A DNA stretch of 64,000 nt from Pontibacter sp. E15-1 (lineage in GTDB: Bacteria; Bacteroidota; Bacteroidia; Cytophagales; Hymenobacteraceae). The position numbers were made by a program, and so were the translations under genes. Under the pieces are notes generated by a model. It worked only from the letters and a program-made list of their open reading frames with translations. It made no database searches and was not told the origin of the DNA. The stretch spans positions 62,001 to 126,000 of the forward strand of contig NZ_JAKVIR010000006.1 in assembly GCF_022601975.1 (NCBI RefSeq), in the 5' to 3' direction. Shown here piece after piece: positions 1 through 10,200 of the stretch; the first letter of the stretch is position 1, and each line of letters begins with the position of its first letter.

Positions 1-61
1 AGAACGAGCGGACATATAAGTTTTATATGACAGCTGTTTAAGTGCGCAAATCGCTCTTCTG

Positions 62-514
62 TACTACCTGTGCTGGCAGCAGTGGCTGTGGTGGTGAACC
101 AACGCTTGCCGCATGTATAGGTTGGGCAGATGGAGTTGCCAGCCTATACCTGCACGGTCGTTGGGATGAAAGAGAGGTAGGGGGCATTGCAGTTACTTTA
201 TCAGGCCCGGTATGCACCGTCTGCAAATAGGGCGAAGCGATAACTTAAGTGCAATGGACGCCGATCAGCATATCATGGTTTCGGCCTATGCCGATGACAG
301 CGGGAAAACGGTTGTGGTGGCTATAAATTACCAGGCACAGGAGCAGCAACTGAAGCTAAAAGGGATCGGAACAGCGAAAACATACCGCAGCTACAGCACC
401 ACTGCCACCCCAGATGATAATCTAAAGGCGCAGCCGGTGCAAAAAATAAAGGACGACAGCGTCAGCCTTCCGCCCCGGTCTATTACTACGCTTGTTATTG
501 ATGGGACTAATTAG
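62..514 (+). pseudogene. Decayed C-terminal part of a GH30-like glycoside hydrolase
   Basis: From position 170 one open frame reads a stretch containing FIRPGMHRL, then HIMVSAYADD and a beta-sandwich-like tail ending near LPPRSITTLVIDG. This matches the end of GH30-type glucanases and xylanases, where ...FSKFIRPG begins the C-terminal beta-sandwich. Further upstream the same frame reads YYLCWQQWLWW at 62-94 (GH30 proteins often have W-QQW there) but is cut by TGA at 95 and TGA at 167. A neighbouring frame carries GWADGVASLYL, suggesting several frameshifts. The rest of the gene lies before the window. The family call rests on a few short motifs. Most likely it is a dead gene; sequencing error at the contig edge is the alternative. 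Confidence 0.5.
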
Positions 515-554
515 CAGATGGCTTTTTGTAGCCCATACTTGAAATATGATACGC

Positions 555-710
555 ATGAAGAAGTTAACCCTTGCCCCTGTAGTAGCAGCCCTAACCCCGC
601 TTGGCTTTACTCCGTGCATCGTGCAGGCCCCGCGGCAGGTACAAAACATTTCCGTACTGGTCACTAAACCCACTGCTACGGTACATCTTCAGATCATACC
701 ATTATCCTAA
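555..710 (+). pseudogene. 51-codon stub resembling the N-terminus of a GH51 alpha-L-arabinofuranosidase
   Basis: An ATG at 555 opens a 51-codon frame ending in TAA at 708-710. It starts like a signal peptide (MKKLTLAPVVAAL) and continues QNISVLVTKPTATVH, which resembles the first mature residues of secreted GH51 arabinofuranosidases (I-V-V-KP-A-V-PT-GIFFEDIN). Everything downstream, including the catalytic domain, is missing and the GH27 gene starts five bases later. It is too short to act as an enzyme. The likely origin is a deletion that removed the body of a GH51 gene. The family match rests on about 15 residues. Confidence 0.45.
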
Positions 711-714
711 GCAT

Positions 715-2565
715 ATGAAGAAGAAAGTTATTGGGCTATCCCTCGCGCTTCTGAGCCTGACCGCAGGTATAAGTATGGCGCAAAAAGACGTGAAGCAGCA
801 GGCATTCCATAAGTGGGCAGCCACACCGTCTATGGGTTGGAACAGCTGGGATAGCTACGGGCCAACCGTAACGGAAGAAGAGGTTAAAGCCAATGCCGAT
901 TATATGGCAAAACACCTGAAGTCATCGGGTTGGGAGTATGTGGTGGTGGACATCCGGTGGTATGTAAGTAACGACAAGGCTCACGGCTACAACCAAACCG
1001 ACCCGCAGTTTAACATGGATGAGTACGGCCGTTTGATTCCGGCGACGAACCGTTTTCCTTCCGCTGCAAACGGGAAAGGCTTCAAGCCGCTTGCAGATTA
1101 CATTCACAGCAAAGGCCTGAAATTCGGTATTCACATGATGCGGGGTATACCGGTGGTGGCCGTTGAGCAGAAAATGCCGATAAAAGGCAGCAGCGCCCGC
1201 GCGCAGGATATCTATTCGCCGGATGACCAGTGCCGCTGGCTCCGCGACATGTATACCATTCTGCCAGATAAAGAAGGAGCACAGGCCTACTACAACTCTC
1301 TCTTCGAATTATATGCCGACTGGGGCCTTGACTTTATAAAGATAGACGACCTCTCCTCTCCCATCTATTTTGAAGGAGAGATAGAAATGATCCGCAAAGC
1401 AATTGACCGCACCGGCCGCAAAATTCTGCTCAGCACCTCACCCGGCGAAACACCCATTAACAAGGCCGCACACGTGCAGCAGCATGCCAACATGTGGCGT
1501 ACCGTAGGCGATTTCTGGGATAGCTGGCTGCAGCTGAAAGAGCACTTCGACGTGTTTGCCCGCTGGAACGAATACCGCATGCCGGGCGCATGGCCCGACG
1601 GCGACATGCTGCCAATGGGCCGCCTGAGCATCCGCGGCGAGCGCGGCGATGACCGCATGACCGCTTTTACCAAGGACGAGCAGTATACCCTCATGACCCT
1701 ATGGACCATTTTCAAGTCGCCGCTGATGTTTGGCGGCGACCTGCCCAGCAACGACGCGTTTACCAACGCGCTCCTTACCAATAAAGAGGTGCTGCAGGTG
1801 CTTAACTCCAGCACCAACAACAAAGAGCTTTTCCGCACCGAAGAGCAGGTGGCCTGGGTTGCCGACGACCCCAAAACCGGAGATAAGTACCTTGCCCTGT
1901 TTAATATAGCCGACCAGGTAGAAGCGCAGGAAAACAAAGCGGTGTGGAAAAGCGCCATCATCAGCAGAGATACAAAAGGTGGCGGACAAGCTGTAAGCGT
2001 GGACATAACCGGAGCGAAAAAGCTTTACCTGGTTGTAACAGACGCAGGCGACGGGATTGAATGGGACCATGCCAACTGGATCAGGCCGACCCTTTACAAT
2101 GGCAAGGACTCGCTGCAGCTAACCTCCCTGAAGTGGGACAAGGCAAAGGCTGGCTGGGGGAAAGCGCAGGTAAACAAAGGCGTGGCCGGTGGTCCGCTGG
2201 CGGTAAATGGCAAACAGTACACCGATGGCATCGGGACCCACTCGAGCTCTGTGTTAGAGTACACACTGCCCGAAGGGTATAACCGCTTCAAAGCATTTGC
2301 TGCCCTGGATAAAGCCGGAGCAGAGCAAAATGTGGGTGCCACAGTGAAATTTATGGTGTTCACCGAAGAGCCTGCAGGCCCAAAGCCGCCTGCCTCCGCC
2401 AAAGTAGTGGTGCAGCTGAAGGAGTTGGGCTTTGATGCCGCCAACGTGAAAGACCTCTGGAGCGGCAAAGACCTGGGAGAGTTTAGCGGTGAGTTTGCGC
2501 CGGAACTGAACCAGCATGGCGCCGGACTCTATCGGTTGAAAGCGGTGAAGCGGAAGAAAATATAA
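715..2565 (+). CDS. Secreted GH27-type alpha-galactosidase with C-terminal NPCBM domain
   Basis: The chosen start at 715 gives a clean signal peptide (MKKKVIGLSLALLSLTAGISMAQ); the longer frame from 601 has none and overlaps the GH51 stub. The protein is about 616 residues. The GH27 barrel begins at MGWNSWDSYG, carries the nucleophile region DFIKIDD, and has PGAWPDGDML, the family's acid/base motif. After a beta-sandwich, GVAGGPLAVNGKQYTDGIGTHSSS marks an NPCBM-like carbohydrate-binding module. The enzyme should release terminal alpha-galactose (or the related L-arabinopyranose) from plant side chains in the periplasm or outside the cell. It sits between two dead hemicellulase pieces and is the only intact enzyme of that cluster. 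Exact substrate is not readable from sequence. Confidence 0.88.
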   Translation: MKKKVIGLSLALLSLTAGISMAQKDVKQQAFHKWAATPSMGWNSWDSYGPTVTEEEVKANADYMAKHLKSSGWEYVVVDIRWYVSNDKAHGYNQTDPQFNMDEYGRLIPATNRFPSAANGKGFKPLADYIHSKGLKFGIHMMRGIPVVAVEQKMPIKGSSARAQDIYSPDDQCRWLRDMYTILPDKEGAQAYYNSLFELYADWGLDFIKIDDLSSPIYFEGEIEMIRKAIDRTGRKILLSTSPGETPINKAAHVQQHANMWRTVGDFWDSWLQLKEHFDVFARWNEYRMPGAWPDGDMLPMGRLSIRGERGDDRMTAFTKDEQYTLMTLWTIFKSPLMFGGDLPSNDAFTNALLTNKEVLQVLNSSTNNKELFRTEEQVAWVADDPKTGDKYLALFNIADQVEAQENKAVWKSAIISRDTKGGGQAVSVDITGAKKLYLVVTDAGDGIEWDHANWIRPTLYNGKDSLQLTSLKWDKAKAGWGKAQVNKGVAGGPLAVNGKQYTDGIGTHSSSVLEYTLPEGYNRFKAFAALDKAGAEQNVGATVKFMVFTEEPAGPKPPASAKVVVQLKELGFDAANVKDLWSGKDLGEFSGEFAPELNQHGAGLYRLKAVKRKKI

Positions 2566-2911
2566 GGGAAAAGTATGCTGGCACGAACGATAGCAGCCTG
2601 ATGGAGAAGTATAAAATCCGGTATGAGCAGAGGAATATTATAAAATTGCGACTAATAACTTCTTTGCCAACCAAAACGGACGGAAATAAAGCAGCCTTAC
2701 ACTTCATACCTTAGGCTGTAATAGCTTTTTAAAAGCTGGCAGGAGGTTATTGTTCTCTCCCCAACAGTGCAAAAAAGAGAATGACATTGTTAAATTTTAC
2801 ACAGCGTTATGATATTAATTTAAAAAGTGTAATATTAACAGTTATTCTGGCATCTATTGTAAACTACCTACTGAAATTGCATGTTCGCCAGCGGTTGCTC
2901 TAGCGTGTATT
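2566..2911. other. AT-rich gap between GH27 gene and HTCS; no gene seen
   Basis: No convincing frame, terminator or operator was found here. The stretch becomes very AT-rich after 2780, typical of a promoter region for the downstream regulator, but no clear TAnnTTTG box was found. Confidence 0.5.
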
Positions 2912-5158
2912 ATGAGATTGTTGTTATCAATAATTTGCTTGCTTTCGTTTGGTGGCATCAAAGGATTTAATATTTTTTATCCGGATAGCATACAGTCGAG
3001 CCATGCCTTCCCGAATCTGCTGATTACCGGAATTCGGATATTCAACAAGCCTGTTACCCCGGCAGACAATATTCTACAAGAGGAGCAGAGCTTATACTTG
3101 GCGGATAATGTCATTCTGCCCTACGACAAAGCGTTTATCTCTATTGATTTTGGCGCGCTGGAGTTTACGGCCCCCGAGAAAATTTCATACGCTTACAAAC
3201 TGGAGGGATGGGACAAAACGTGGAACTACACCGACAAGCACCGCACCGCCAGTTACTCTAACTTAAGAGAGGGAAATTACACGTTACGAATCAAGTCTAC
3301 CAACGCTGCGGGCATCTGGAACAAGCGGGAGCGGGTCGTGCATCTTCAGGTGCTGCCGCCCTGGTACAGAACCTGGTGGGCGTATGGCGTTTATGCTGCC
3401 CTCGTGGCCGGGCTTTTATATGCCTGTAATTATTACCGTACAAACCATAACCGCCTGAAATTTGAACTCAGTATTGCCGGTGTAAAAGCCGATAAAGAAG
3501 CGGAGCTCAACGAGAAAAAGATTTCTTTTTTTACCAATGTGTCACACGAGTTCCGCACGCGCTTAACGCTTATCATAAACCCGATCAAAGAGCTGCTGGA
3601 AAGGAAGCAGGAAAGAGTTAATATCCAGGAGTTGGCTGCGGTATACCGGAACGCCCACCGCCTGATGAGCCTGGTAAACCAGGTGTTACTTTTCCGGAAG
3701 GCGGATAGTGGAGAAGATGTGCTGAAAGCCGGCCGGCTCAACATTGCTGCTGTCTGCGAAGAGGTATACCGGAGTTTTGTGCATCAGGCAAAAACGAAGA
3801 AAATAGAATATGTGTTTGCGTGTGCAACCAAAGAGATCGAGCTCTATGGCGACCGTGAGAAACTGGAAATATTGCTTTTTAACTTACTTTCCAACGCCTT
3901 TAAGTTTACCCCCGCTTCCGGAAAAATAGCCTTGCGTGTGCAGGAGGAGGAGCAGGTAATGCTCTCGGTAGAGGATAGCGGTTGCGGCATTCCTGCTGAG
4001 ACCGGAGATAAACTGTTCGATAAATTTTACCAGGTATATGGTTCCGGCAAAACCAACACTGGCGGCTTTGGCATTGGGCTATACCTGGTTAAAAAGTTTG
4101 CCGAGATACACAATGGCGAGGTTTCCTACCAAAGCGAACCTGGTAAGGGCACCATTTTTAGGGTTTTGCTGCCGAAGGGCAAAGAGCATCTGCCAGCAGC
4201 GTGTAATGCAGAGGATAACGTGGAACCATCTGCTATCTTAAACGAACTGCGGGATACCCCGATTGTGGTAGACGAAGCAACTGAAAATAGGTCTGAGAAT
4301 CTATTGAAAGGAGCATTAGTGACGGATAAGGACTCGCTGTTGCTGATAGAGGATAACGGTGAGATACGGCAGTATGTGAAGCAGATTTTCAGGAGCAACT
4401 ATACCATCTATGAAGCCGCAAACGGGGAGGACGGCCTGGCGCTTGCCCAGGAGCACGTGCCGGATGTAATCATCAGCGACCTTAGGATACCGGGTATGGA
4501 CGGCCTGGAGCTGTGCAGCAAAATAAAGAAAAACCCCTCGCTTAATCACATTCCTATTATCTTATTGGCGGCCAGTTCATCGCCTGAAGTCAAGCTGAAA
4601 GGTATAGAGAGTGGCGCGGTAGCCTATATCACAAAGCCGTTTGAGAAGGAGATGCTCATAGCCAGAGTAGAGAGCGTCTTGAAAACCCGTGACAGCCTGC
4701 AACGCTACTTCTACAACGAAGTAACGCTTAAAACCAATAAGCTGAAGATTTCAGCCGAGCACAGCGATTTTCTTGCCGCATGCATCGAAATTATTGAGCG
4801 AAACATGGAAGACCCTAACTTTAAGGTCAAGGCATTTGCTCGGGAGATGGGTATGAGCCAGTCGAACCTTTACATAAAAGTGAAAGAAATCTCTGGCAGA
4901 TCAGTAAACGATTTTATGCGCCTTATCAGGTTACGCAAAGTCGCACGCCTGCTCATTGATAAGGATTACAGAATAAATGAGGCTGCATTTGAGGCGGGAT
5001 TTAGTGACATAAAACATTTTAGAGAGCAATTTAAAAAGTTGTTTGGACTAAACCCCTCGGACTTTATAAAAAAATACAGGAAAACACTGCATAAGCGCTA
5101 TACGCTAAAGGGCCAGGTTATCGAAGGAAAAGACAAGGCTGATGACGAAACAGTATAA
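2912..5158 (+). CDS. Shortened hybrid two-component system (HTCS) regulator lacking its sensor propellers
   Basis: Polysaccharide-sensing HTCS proteins usually exceed 1300 residues, with about 14 periplasmic propeller blades. This one has 748. After a short hydrophobic start it enters FGGIKGFNIFYPDSI, the end of the last propeller blade, then a Y_Y_Y domain (residues ~60-148), one membrane span (~155-172), a histidine kinase, a receiver domain and an AraC-type DNA-binding domain (~625-730). The H-box reads SHEFRTRLTLI where SHEFRTPLTLI is usual (P to R). The receiver keeps its phosphate-accepting Asp (SDLRIPG) and Lys (TKPF), but the conserved Thr/Ser of the LLTA motif is Ala. The upstream bases do not restore the missing propellers. 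The gene may be a recent deletion product, constitutively active, or on its way to loss. Confidence 0.85.
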   Translation: MRLLLSIICLLSFGGIKGFNIFYPDSIQSSHAFPNLLITGIRIFNKPVTPADNILQEEQSLYLADNVILPYDKAFISIDFGALEFTAPEKISYAYKLEGWDKTWNYTDKHRTASYSNLREGNYTLRIKSTNAAGIWNKRERVVHLQVLPPWYRTWWAYGVYAALVAGLLYACNYYRTNHNRLKFELSIAGVKADKEAELNEKKISFFTNVSHEFRTRLTLIINPIKELLERKQERVNIQELAAVYRNAHRLMSLVNQVLLFRKADSGEDVLKAGRLNIAAVCEEVYRSFVHQAKTKKIEYVFACATKEIELYGDREKLEILLFNLLSNAFKFTPASGKIALRVQEEEQVMLSVEDSGCGIPAETGDKLFDKFYQVYGSGKTNTGGFGIGLYLVKKFAEIHNGEVSYQSEPGKGTIFRVLLPKGKEHLPAACNAEDNVEPSAILNELRDTPIVVDEATENRSENLLKGALVTDKDSLLLIEDNGEIRQYVKQIFRSNYTIYEAANGEDGLALAQEHVPDVIISDLRIPGMDGLELCSKIKKNPSLNHIPIILLAASSSPEVKLKGIESGAVAYITKPFEKEMLIARVESVLKTRDSLQRYFYNEVTLKTNKLKISAEHSDFLAACIEIIERNMEDPNFKVKAFAREMGMSQSNLYIKVKEISGRSVNDFMRLIRLRKVARLLIDKDYRINEAAFEAGFSDIKHFREQFKKLFGLNPSDFIKKYRKTLHKRYTLKGQVIEGKDKADDETV

Positions 5159-5711
5159 GGTGTACTCTAATTTTTGAATGTCTACAGAAGTTACTGTGGG
5201 TATAAGCTCGTGTTTATCCTTTCAAGGTTGTAGGTAAACTGACCCTCTCAGTTCTTCGTGCCTCTACTACCCGCGGATGAAATTATTCTAAAACGCAGCA
5301 TAAATATGCTGAATTTTGATGGAGAAACCTGCCCTGCTGTATCTGTAAAGCGGGATGAGGCAAGATGATTAATGTGTAATCGGTCTACCAAAATAGGCAC
5401 CTGTAGCTATTTCCTGGGATATATAAGTGTATGGCGTTCGGTTGCTTCGCAGAATTGTATTCAATTTATTCTGTAGCGTAAATTTTTTTCTTCAAAAGTT
5501 TTATATTGTCAAATATACACTTATATTTGATTAGTCACTCACTTAGCAGAAGGTATTGGGTATGCTGTTAAGCTGTGCGGTTTTATCAGGTCTGAGTATA
5601 GCTTGAGAAGACGCCTCAAAATACTAGTCCTGAATAATTCATTGCGGATACGCCGGCATGGCTCGGATGTTTGAGAAACGATTTGCAGTTTCAGCAGTAA
5701 AGCCTAACTGT

Positions 5712-5729
5712 TGACCTGCAGCGTGATAA
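5712..5729 (+). repeat. 18-bp direct repeat, copy 1
   Basis: TGACCTGCAGCGTGATAA differs at one base from the copy at 6951-6968, which lies 1239 bp downstream. No function is known. It could be a regulator-binding site or the end of a decayed element. Confidence 0.55.
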
Positions 5730-5893
5730 CCAGAATCAAAGCAATCCTTTTGAGAATTACAGGAGAATTATTCCTGAGTAAAGCGGATATAAGAAACACC
5801 AAGACCAAGCTTCACAAGCTTTTAGGCTTGCTTCAAAATACATTTTGAATTTATATGTAATTGATTACTTACATCTCTTCTCATACTTTGGAT

Positions 5894-6145
5894 ATGACAA
5901 AGCTAAGTAACGATAAAGAAATACAAAATGCCCTTTTTAGTGGCTTCATGATGCTATTAGGTATTATTGGCAACATGGCATTGTATACTAGCTGTGCGCT
6001 ACTTATAGAACCTCAAGAAGAAGTGTCAATTACAGCTCGTGAACATGAAGGGCTGCAAAAAGCTGCAGTTTTCATCTTGTCCGGCTATGCAACGGAGAGT
6101 CCTTCGTGGTATGTTTCTACTAAAGCAAAGTATAACTCGATATAA
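5894..6145 (+). CDS. Small hypothetical protein with one membrane segment (doubtful)
   Basis: An 83-codon frame from ATG 5894 (a TTG at 5861 would add 11 residues) has a hydrophobic stretch, about FSGFMMLLGIIGNMALYTSC, followed by a charged region. No family is recognised and there is no strong ribosome-binding site. It is the longest frame in a 2-kb gap and could be spurious. Confidence 0.2.
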   Translation: MTKLSNDKEIQNALFSGFMMLLGIIGNMALYTSCALLIEPQEEVSITAREHEGLQKAAVFILSGYATESPSWYVSTKAKYNSI

Positions 6146-6950
6146 ATAAGGCAGGCCGCTGGCTAAGCTTTCGCTTAATAGATATAAAGCAGTCCCCTTT
6201 CCAAAAATAGGACTGTACCACAAAATGATTTAAAAGGCATTTTGTATAGTCTTTCGAAAGGTCGTGTTTCAACAAACCCGGCTTATTCAATTAGTAGAAG
6301 AGCTATGCGCGGCACTGTTTAGAAATGCTTTTTCAACTAAAAGTCATAATAGGAGGCAAAAAGGGCCGGATCAATCGGAGCTTGTGCAAGCCTGCCATTC
6401 CAGTAGGAAAACACAATGCCAATTAGGGTGCTTTTCTCCTTACAAATAGAATTACACAATAAGATCTTTTCTCAAATTTCCGCCACCTGGCAAGTAGTGG
6501 ACAATGTATGCCTAAAATAGCTGGGCACTTACAGCTATGGCGCATTTATAGGGCGTCCATAGCAACACTATACCTAAATAGAATATTGCATAAATAACCT
6601 ATACATGCAGGGGCTTCATTAGATGCTATATAATTGTAATTTATTTAGGAAGTGGTATGTGGATTTAGTTGCCATGAAAACTTTATAGCAGACATTTTGC
6701 GCGGTAGTTGAATTAAAAACTTGGAAGCGGAAGCACAAGCTTAACAAATGTCTGATATAGGCCTGTTTACTGGTAAAATAAGCTTTTAAAACACGATTAA
6801 TACAGATTGGTGTAAGCATGCCCCCCTTGATTTAGAAAATTCCCCCCTATCATTAAGGAGGAAGAGTCGCAGTTTTGTCTATGATTATTAGAGAATATTC
6901 CCTCTGATTATACGATTTAAGTATCTATGTGTGTTGGTATTATTTTGTGA

Positions 6951-6968
6951 TGACCTGTAGCGTGATAA
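6951..6968 (+). repeat. 18-bp direct repeat, copy 2, upstream of susC
   Basis: TGACCTGTAGCGTGATAA matches the copy at 5712 in 17 of 18 bases. It begins 268 bp before the SusC start, so a regulatory role is possible but unproven. Confidence 0.55.
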
Positions 6969-6992
6969 GTTCGAAAATGTAGCAATAGGCGA

Positions 6993-7015
6993 TACCCTTA
7001 AATAAAGCAAGGGTA
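6993..7015 (+). other. Short hairpin in susC leader region
   Basis: TACCCTT and AAGGGTA form a 7-bp stem around a 9-base loop. There is no T-run after it, so it is not a standard terminator. It could be a leader RNA structure or chance. Confidence 0.3.
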
Positions 7016-7218
7016 CTGGCAATACAAGCTTCGCCAAAGGCTGATGCCGATCACAGACATACGGAGTTAAGGGATTTGATGCAGGCAGAAAATACAGTTG
7101 GATGAAAGGGGGAGGAGATAGGGAAAAACAAATTTATGTGAAAGCTGCGGTTCTGCCTGAGGAGTTTTAAGAAAAGAAATTTGAATCACGATTAGTCAAA
7201 AAGTAACCACGTGCAATT

Positions 7219-10200
7219 ATGGGAATAAGTTTACAAAAAAAGAAGTGGCTACTGGTGGCCATGGGGCTAAGTTTAAGCTTTGCTCCTTCATATGCTCAGC
7301 GTAGCATGTATGCAAGCAGCACTCCCAGTAAGGCTGCTGAAAATAGCAGGGCGCAAACCATTGTGCTGAAAGAAGTGCCAAGAAAGCCCGAAAGAGAAGT
7401 AGGAGGCACCAGACAAACCCAGGTAACCGTTAGCGGAAATGTAGTCTCTAAGGAAGACGGCTCTGCGCTGCCCGGAGTAAATGTGGTACTCAAAGAAAAC
7501 CCAGGGATTGGCGCTATCACAGATGGGAATGGAGATTTCTTGGTGTCAGTGCCTAACGGAACAGGTACACTTGTTTTCTCCTTTATTGGCTTCCTGACGC
7601 AGGAGGTGCCTATCCAGAATAAAAGTCAGATCAATATCGTATTGGCCACTGACACCAAATCGCTTGAAGAAGTGGTGGTGGTGGGTTTTGGGGAGCAGCG
7701 AAAGGCCAGTATGGTTAGCTCCATCACTTCAGTAAGAGTAGGAGATCTTAAAACGCCATCAGCAAACCTGACAAACGCCATTGCCGGACAGGTGGCCGGT
7801 GTTATCTCCTTCCAGCAAAGCGGCGAGCCAGGTATGGGAACTGACAACTCAACCTTCTATATCCGTGGTTTATCCACGTTTGGTAGCGGAAAGCGCGACC
7901 CGCTTATCCTGATTGACGGTATTGAGTCTACCCAGACAGACATGGCCCGCTTGCAGCCCGACGATATATCCGATTTCTCGGTGCTGAAGGATGCCGCCGC
8001 CAGTTCTATTTATGGGGCCAGAGGCGCAAACGGTGTGGTATTGATTAACACCAAATCCGGTAAAGAAGGCCCCGTACGCTTAAACTTCAGGGTAGAGAAC
8101 CGAATATCTACCAACACGAAAAACTTTAAGTTAGCAGACAACATTACTTATATGGAGCAGGCAAACGAGGCTGCCATTGCCCGCTCTCCTAACGCAATTC
8201 CAATCTATTCGCCAAACAAGATCAATAGCACGCGCGCTGGTGAAGACCCATTCCTTTTCCCGGACAATAATTGGCTCGATCAGCTGATAAAGCCATACAC
8301 CATTAATCAGGGGTATAACCTTAACCTGAGCGGAGGTACACCCAAAGGCCGCTATTATATAGCAGGTACTTATAACAGGGATACCGGAGTGCTAAAGGTG
8401 GATCCGATTAACAGCTTTAACAGCAATGTCAGGCTGAACAACTACTCCATCCGATCCAATGTTGAGTTAGATGTTACCCCATCCACGAGGCTGATTGCCA
8501 GGTTTTACGGGCAGTTTGATGATTACAGCGGCCCTATCGGAACCAGGGATGCTTGGGGTAGGCTGAGAAGCGGTGGCGAGACCACTTTTGATAATGCCTT
8601 ACGAGCAAACCCGGTGATGTTTCCGGCAGTGTATCCCAAAGATAAGCTCCCTTATGTAGAGCACCCCCTCTTCGGTTCGTCTCGTACCCTGGACGGCGAC
8701 GCGGTCGAAACCTCTACGCTCTTTATGAACCCTTACGCCGAAATGGTAAAGGGCTACCAGACGTATAAAAGCTCTAACTTAAATCCGCAGCTTGAGCTGA
8801 AGCAGGATCTGAATTTCCTGACAGAAGGATTGAGCGCCCGTGCGATGACTTATGTGAAGAGAACATCGTTCGTTGCCCTCGATAGGTATTATAATCCGTT
8901 TTTTTATTCTGCTACGATCAACCCGGAAGATGGAAACTATAGCATTGGCGTGCTTAATGACGGTTCTTCCACTTCTATCGGAACGGTAGGTACAGAATAC
9001 CTCAACTATAACGAAATCGACAAAACGATTTCATCACAATTCTGGCTACAGGGCGCTTTGGATTACAACAGGACCTTTAACCAGAAACACGCGGTTGGCG
9101 GTTTGTTGGTGTCCTACATATCAAGCTTTGAAGCAAGCAACGCCGGAACCTTAATCCGCTCCCTGCCCAACAGAAACCACGGTGTATCCGGTAGGTTTAC
9201 GTACGGCTACGACGATCGCTATTTGGCTGAGTTTAACTTTGGCTACAACGGTTCGGAGCGTTTTGCCCAGAAAAAGCGGTATGGATTCTTCCCCTCTGCA
9301 GGCATTGGCTATCGCATCTCAAATGAAGGCTTCTTTGAGCCTTTGTTAGGTGCGATACCAAACATGAAGCTGAGAGCAACCTACGGCCTTGTTGGCAACG
9401 ACCAAATCGGCAATTCAGATCAGCGGTTCCTGTATATGTCTAATGTCAACCTGAACGATGGTGGGTATGGCGCTTCATTTGGTAGAAACGATGGAGCCGC
9501 AACCTATTACAGACCAGGTGTTTCCATCTCAAGATATTCTAATGATAACATATCCTGGGAGCAGTCCAGGCAGATAAACCTGGGTATGGACCTGAACTTA
9601 AACCTGTTCAGTGGAGATCTGGAACTGATCGTTGATGCCTTCAAGCAGTACAGGTCAAACATACTGCAGCCTGTTACCTACATCGATAATGCCTCCGGTT
9701 TAATGGCACCGCTTTTTTCCAACTATGGCAAGGCCGAAACTCAGGGGGTCGATTTATCAATGCGGTATAACAAGAGTGTCTCCAGAGACCTGAGCGTCGA
9801 GATGAGAGGGACGTTAACCTTCGCCACCAGCAAAGCAGTTAAGGTTGATGAATTGATTTACCCGAGCGAGCTCATGCATTTAACCAGAAGAGGGCATTCG
9901 TTGGGCCAGGAATGGGGATTTATTGCAGAGCGTTTGTTCATTGACAACGAGGAAGTGGCAAACGCGCCGGTGCAATTCGGCGATGCCGGACTGCAGGCCG
10001 GTGATATCAAGTACCGCGACATTAACGGTGACGGTGTGATCAACAACGATGACATGGTGCCGCTCGGCTACCCAAGGCAACCTGAGCTTCTCTATGGCTT
10101 TGGTACCAATATACGGTACAAAAAGTTTGACATGAACGTGTTCTTCCAGGGGTCTGCCCGCTCTACTTTCTTTATCAACCCCGCTGCCATTCAGCCCTTT

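Larger units (their letters stand above)
5159..7218. other. 2-kb gene-poor region upstream of susC
   Basis: No convincing protein homology is visible on either strand. It holds one weak small frame (5894-6145), a near-perfect 18-bp direct repeat (5712 and 6951) and a small hairpin (6993-7015) near the SusC gene. It probably contains the susC promoter, but no canonical TAnnTTTG motif was found. It may also contain remnants of genes too decayed to recognise. Confidence 0.5.
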
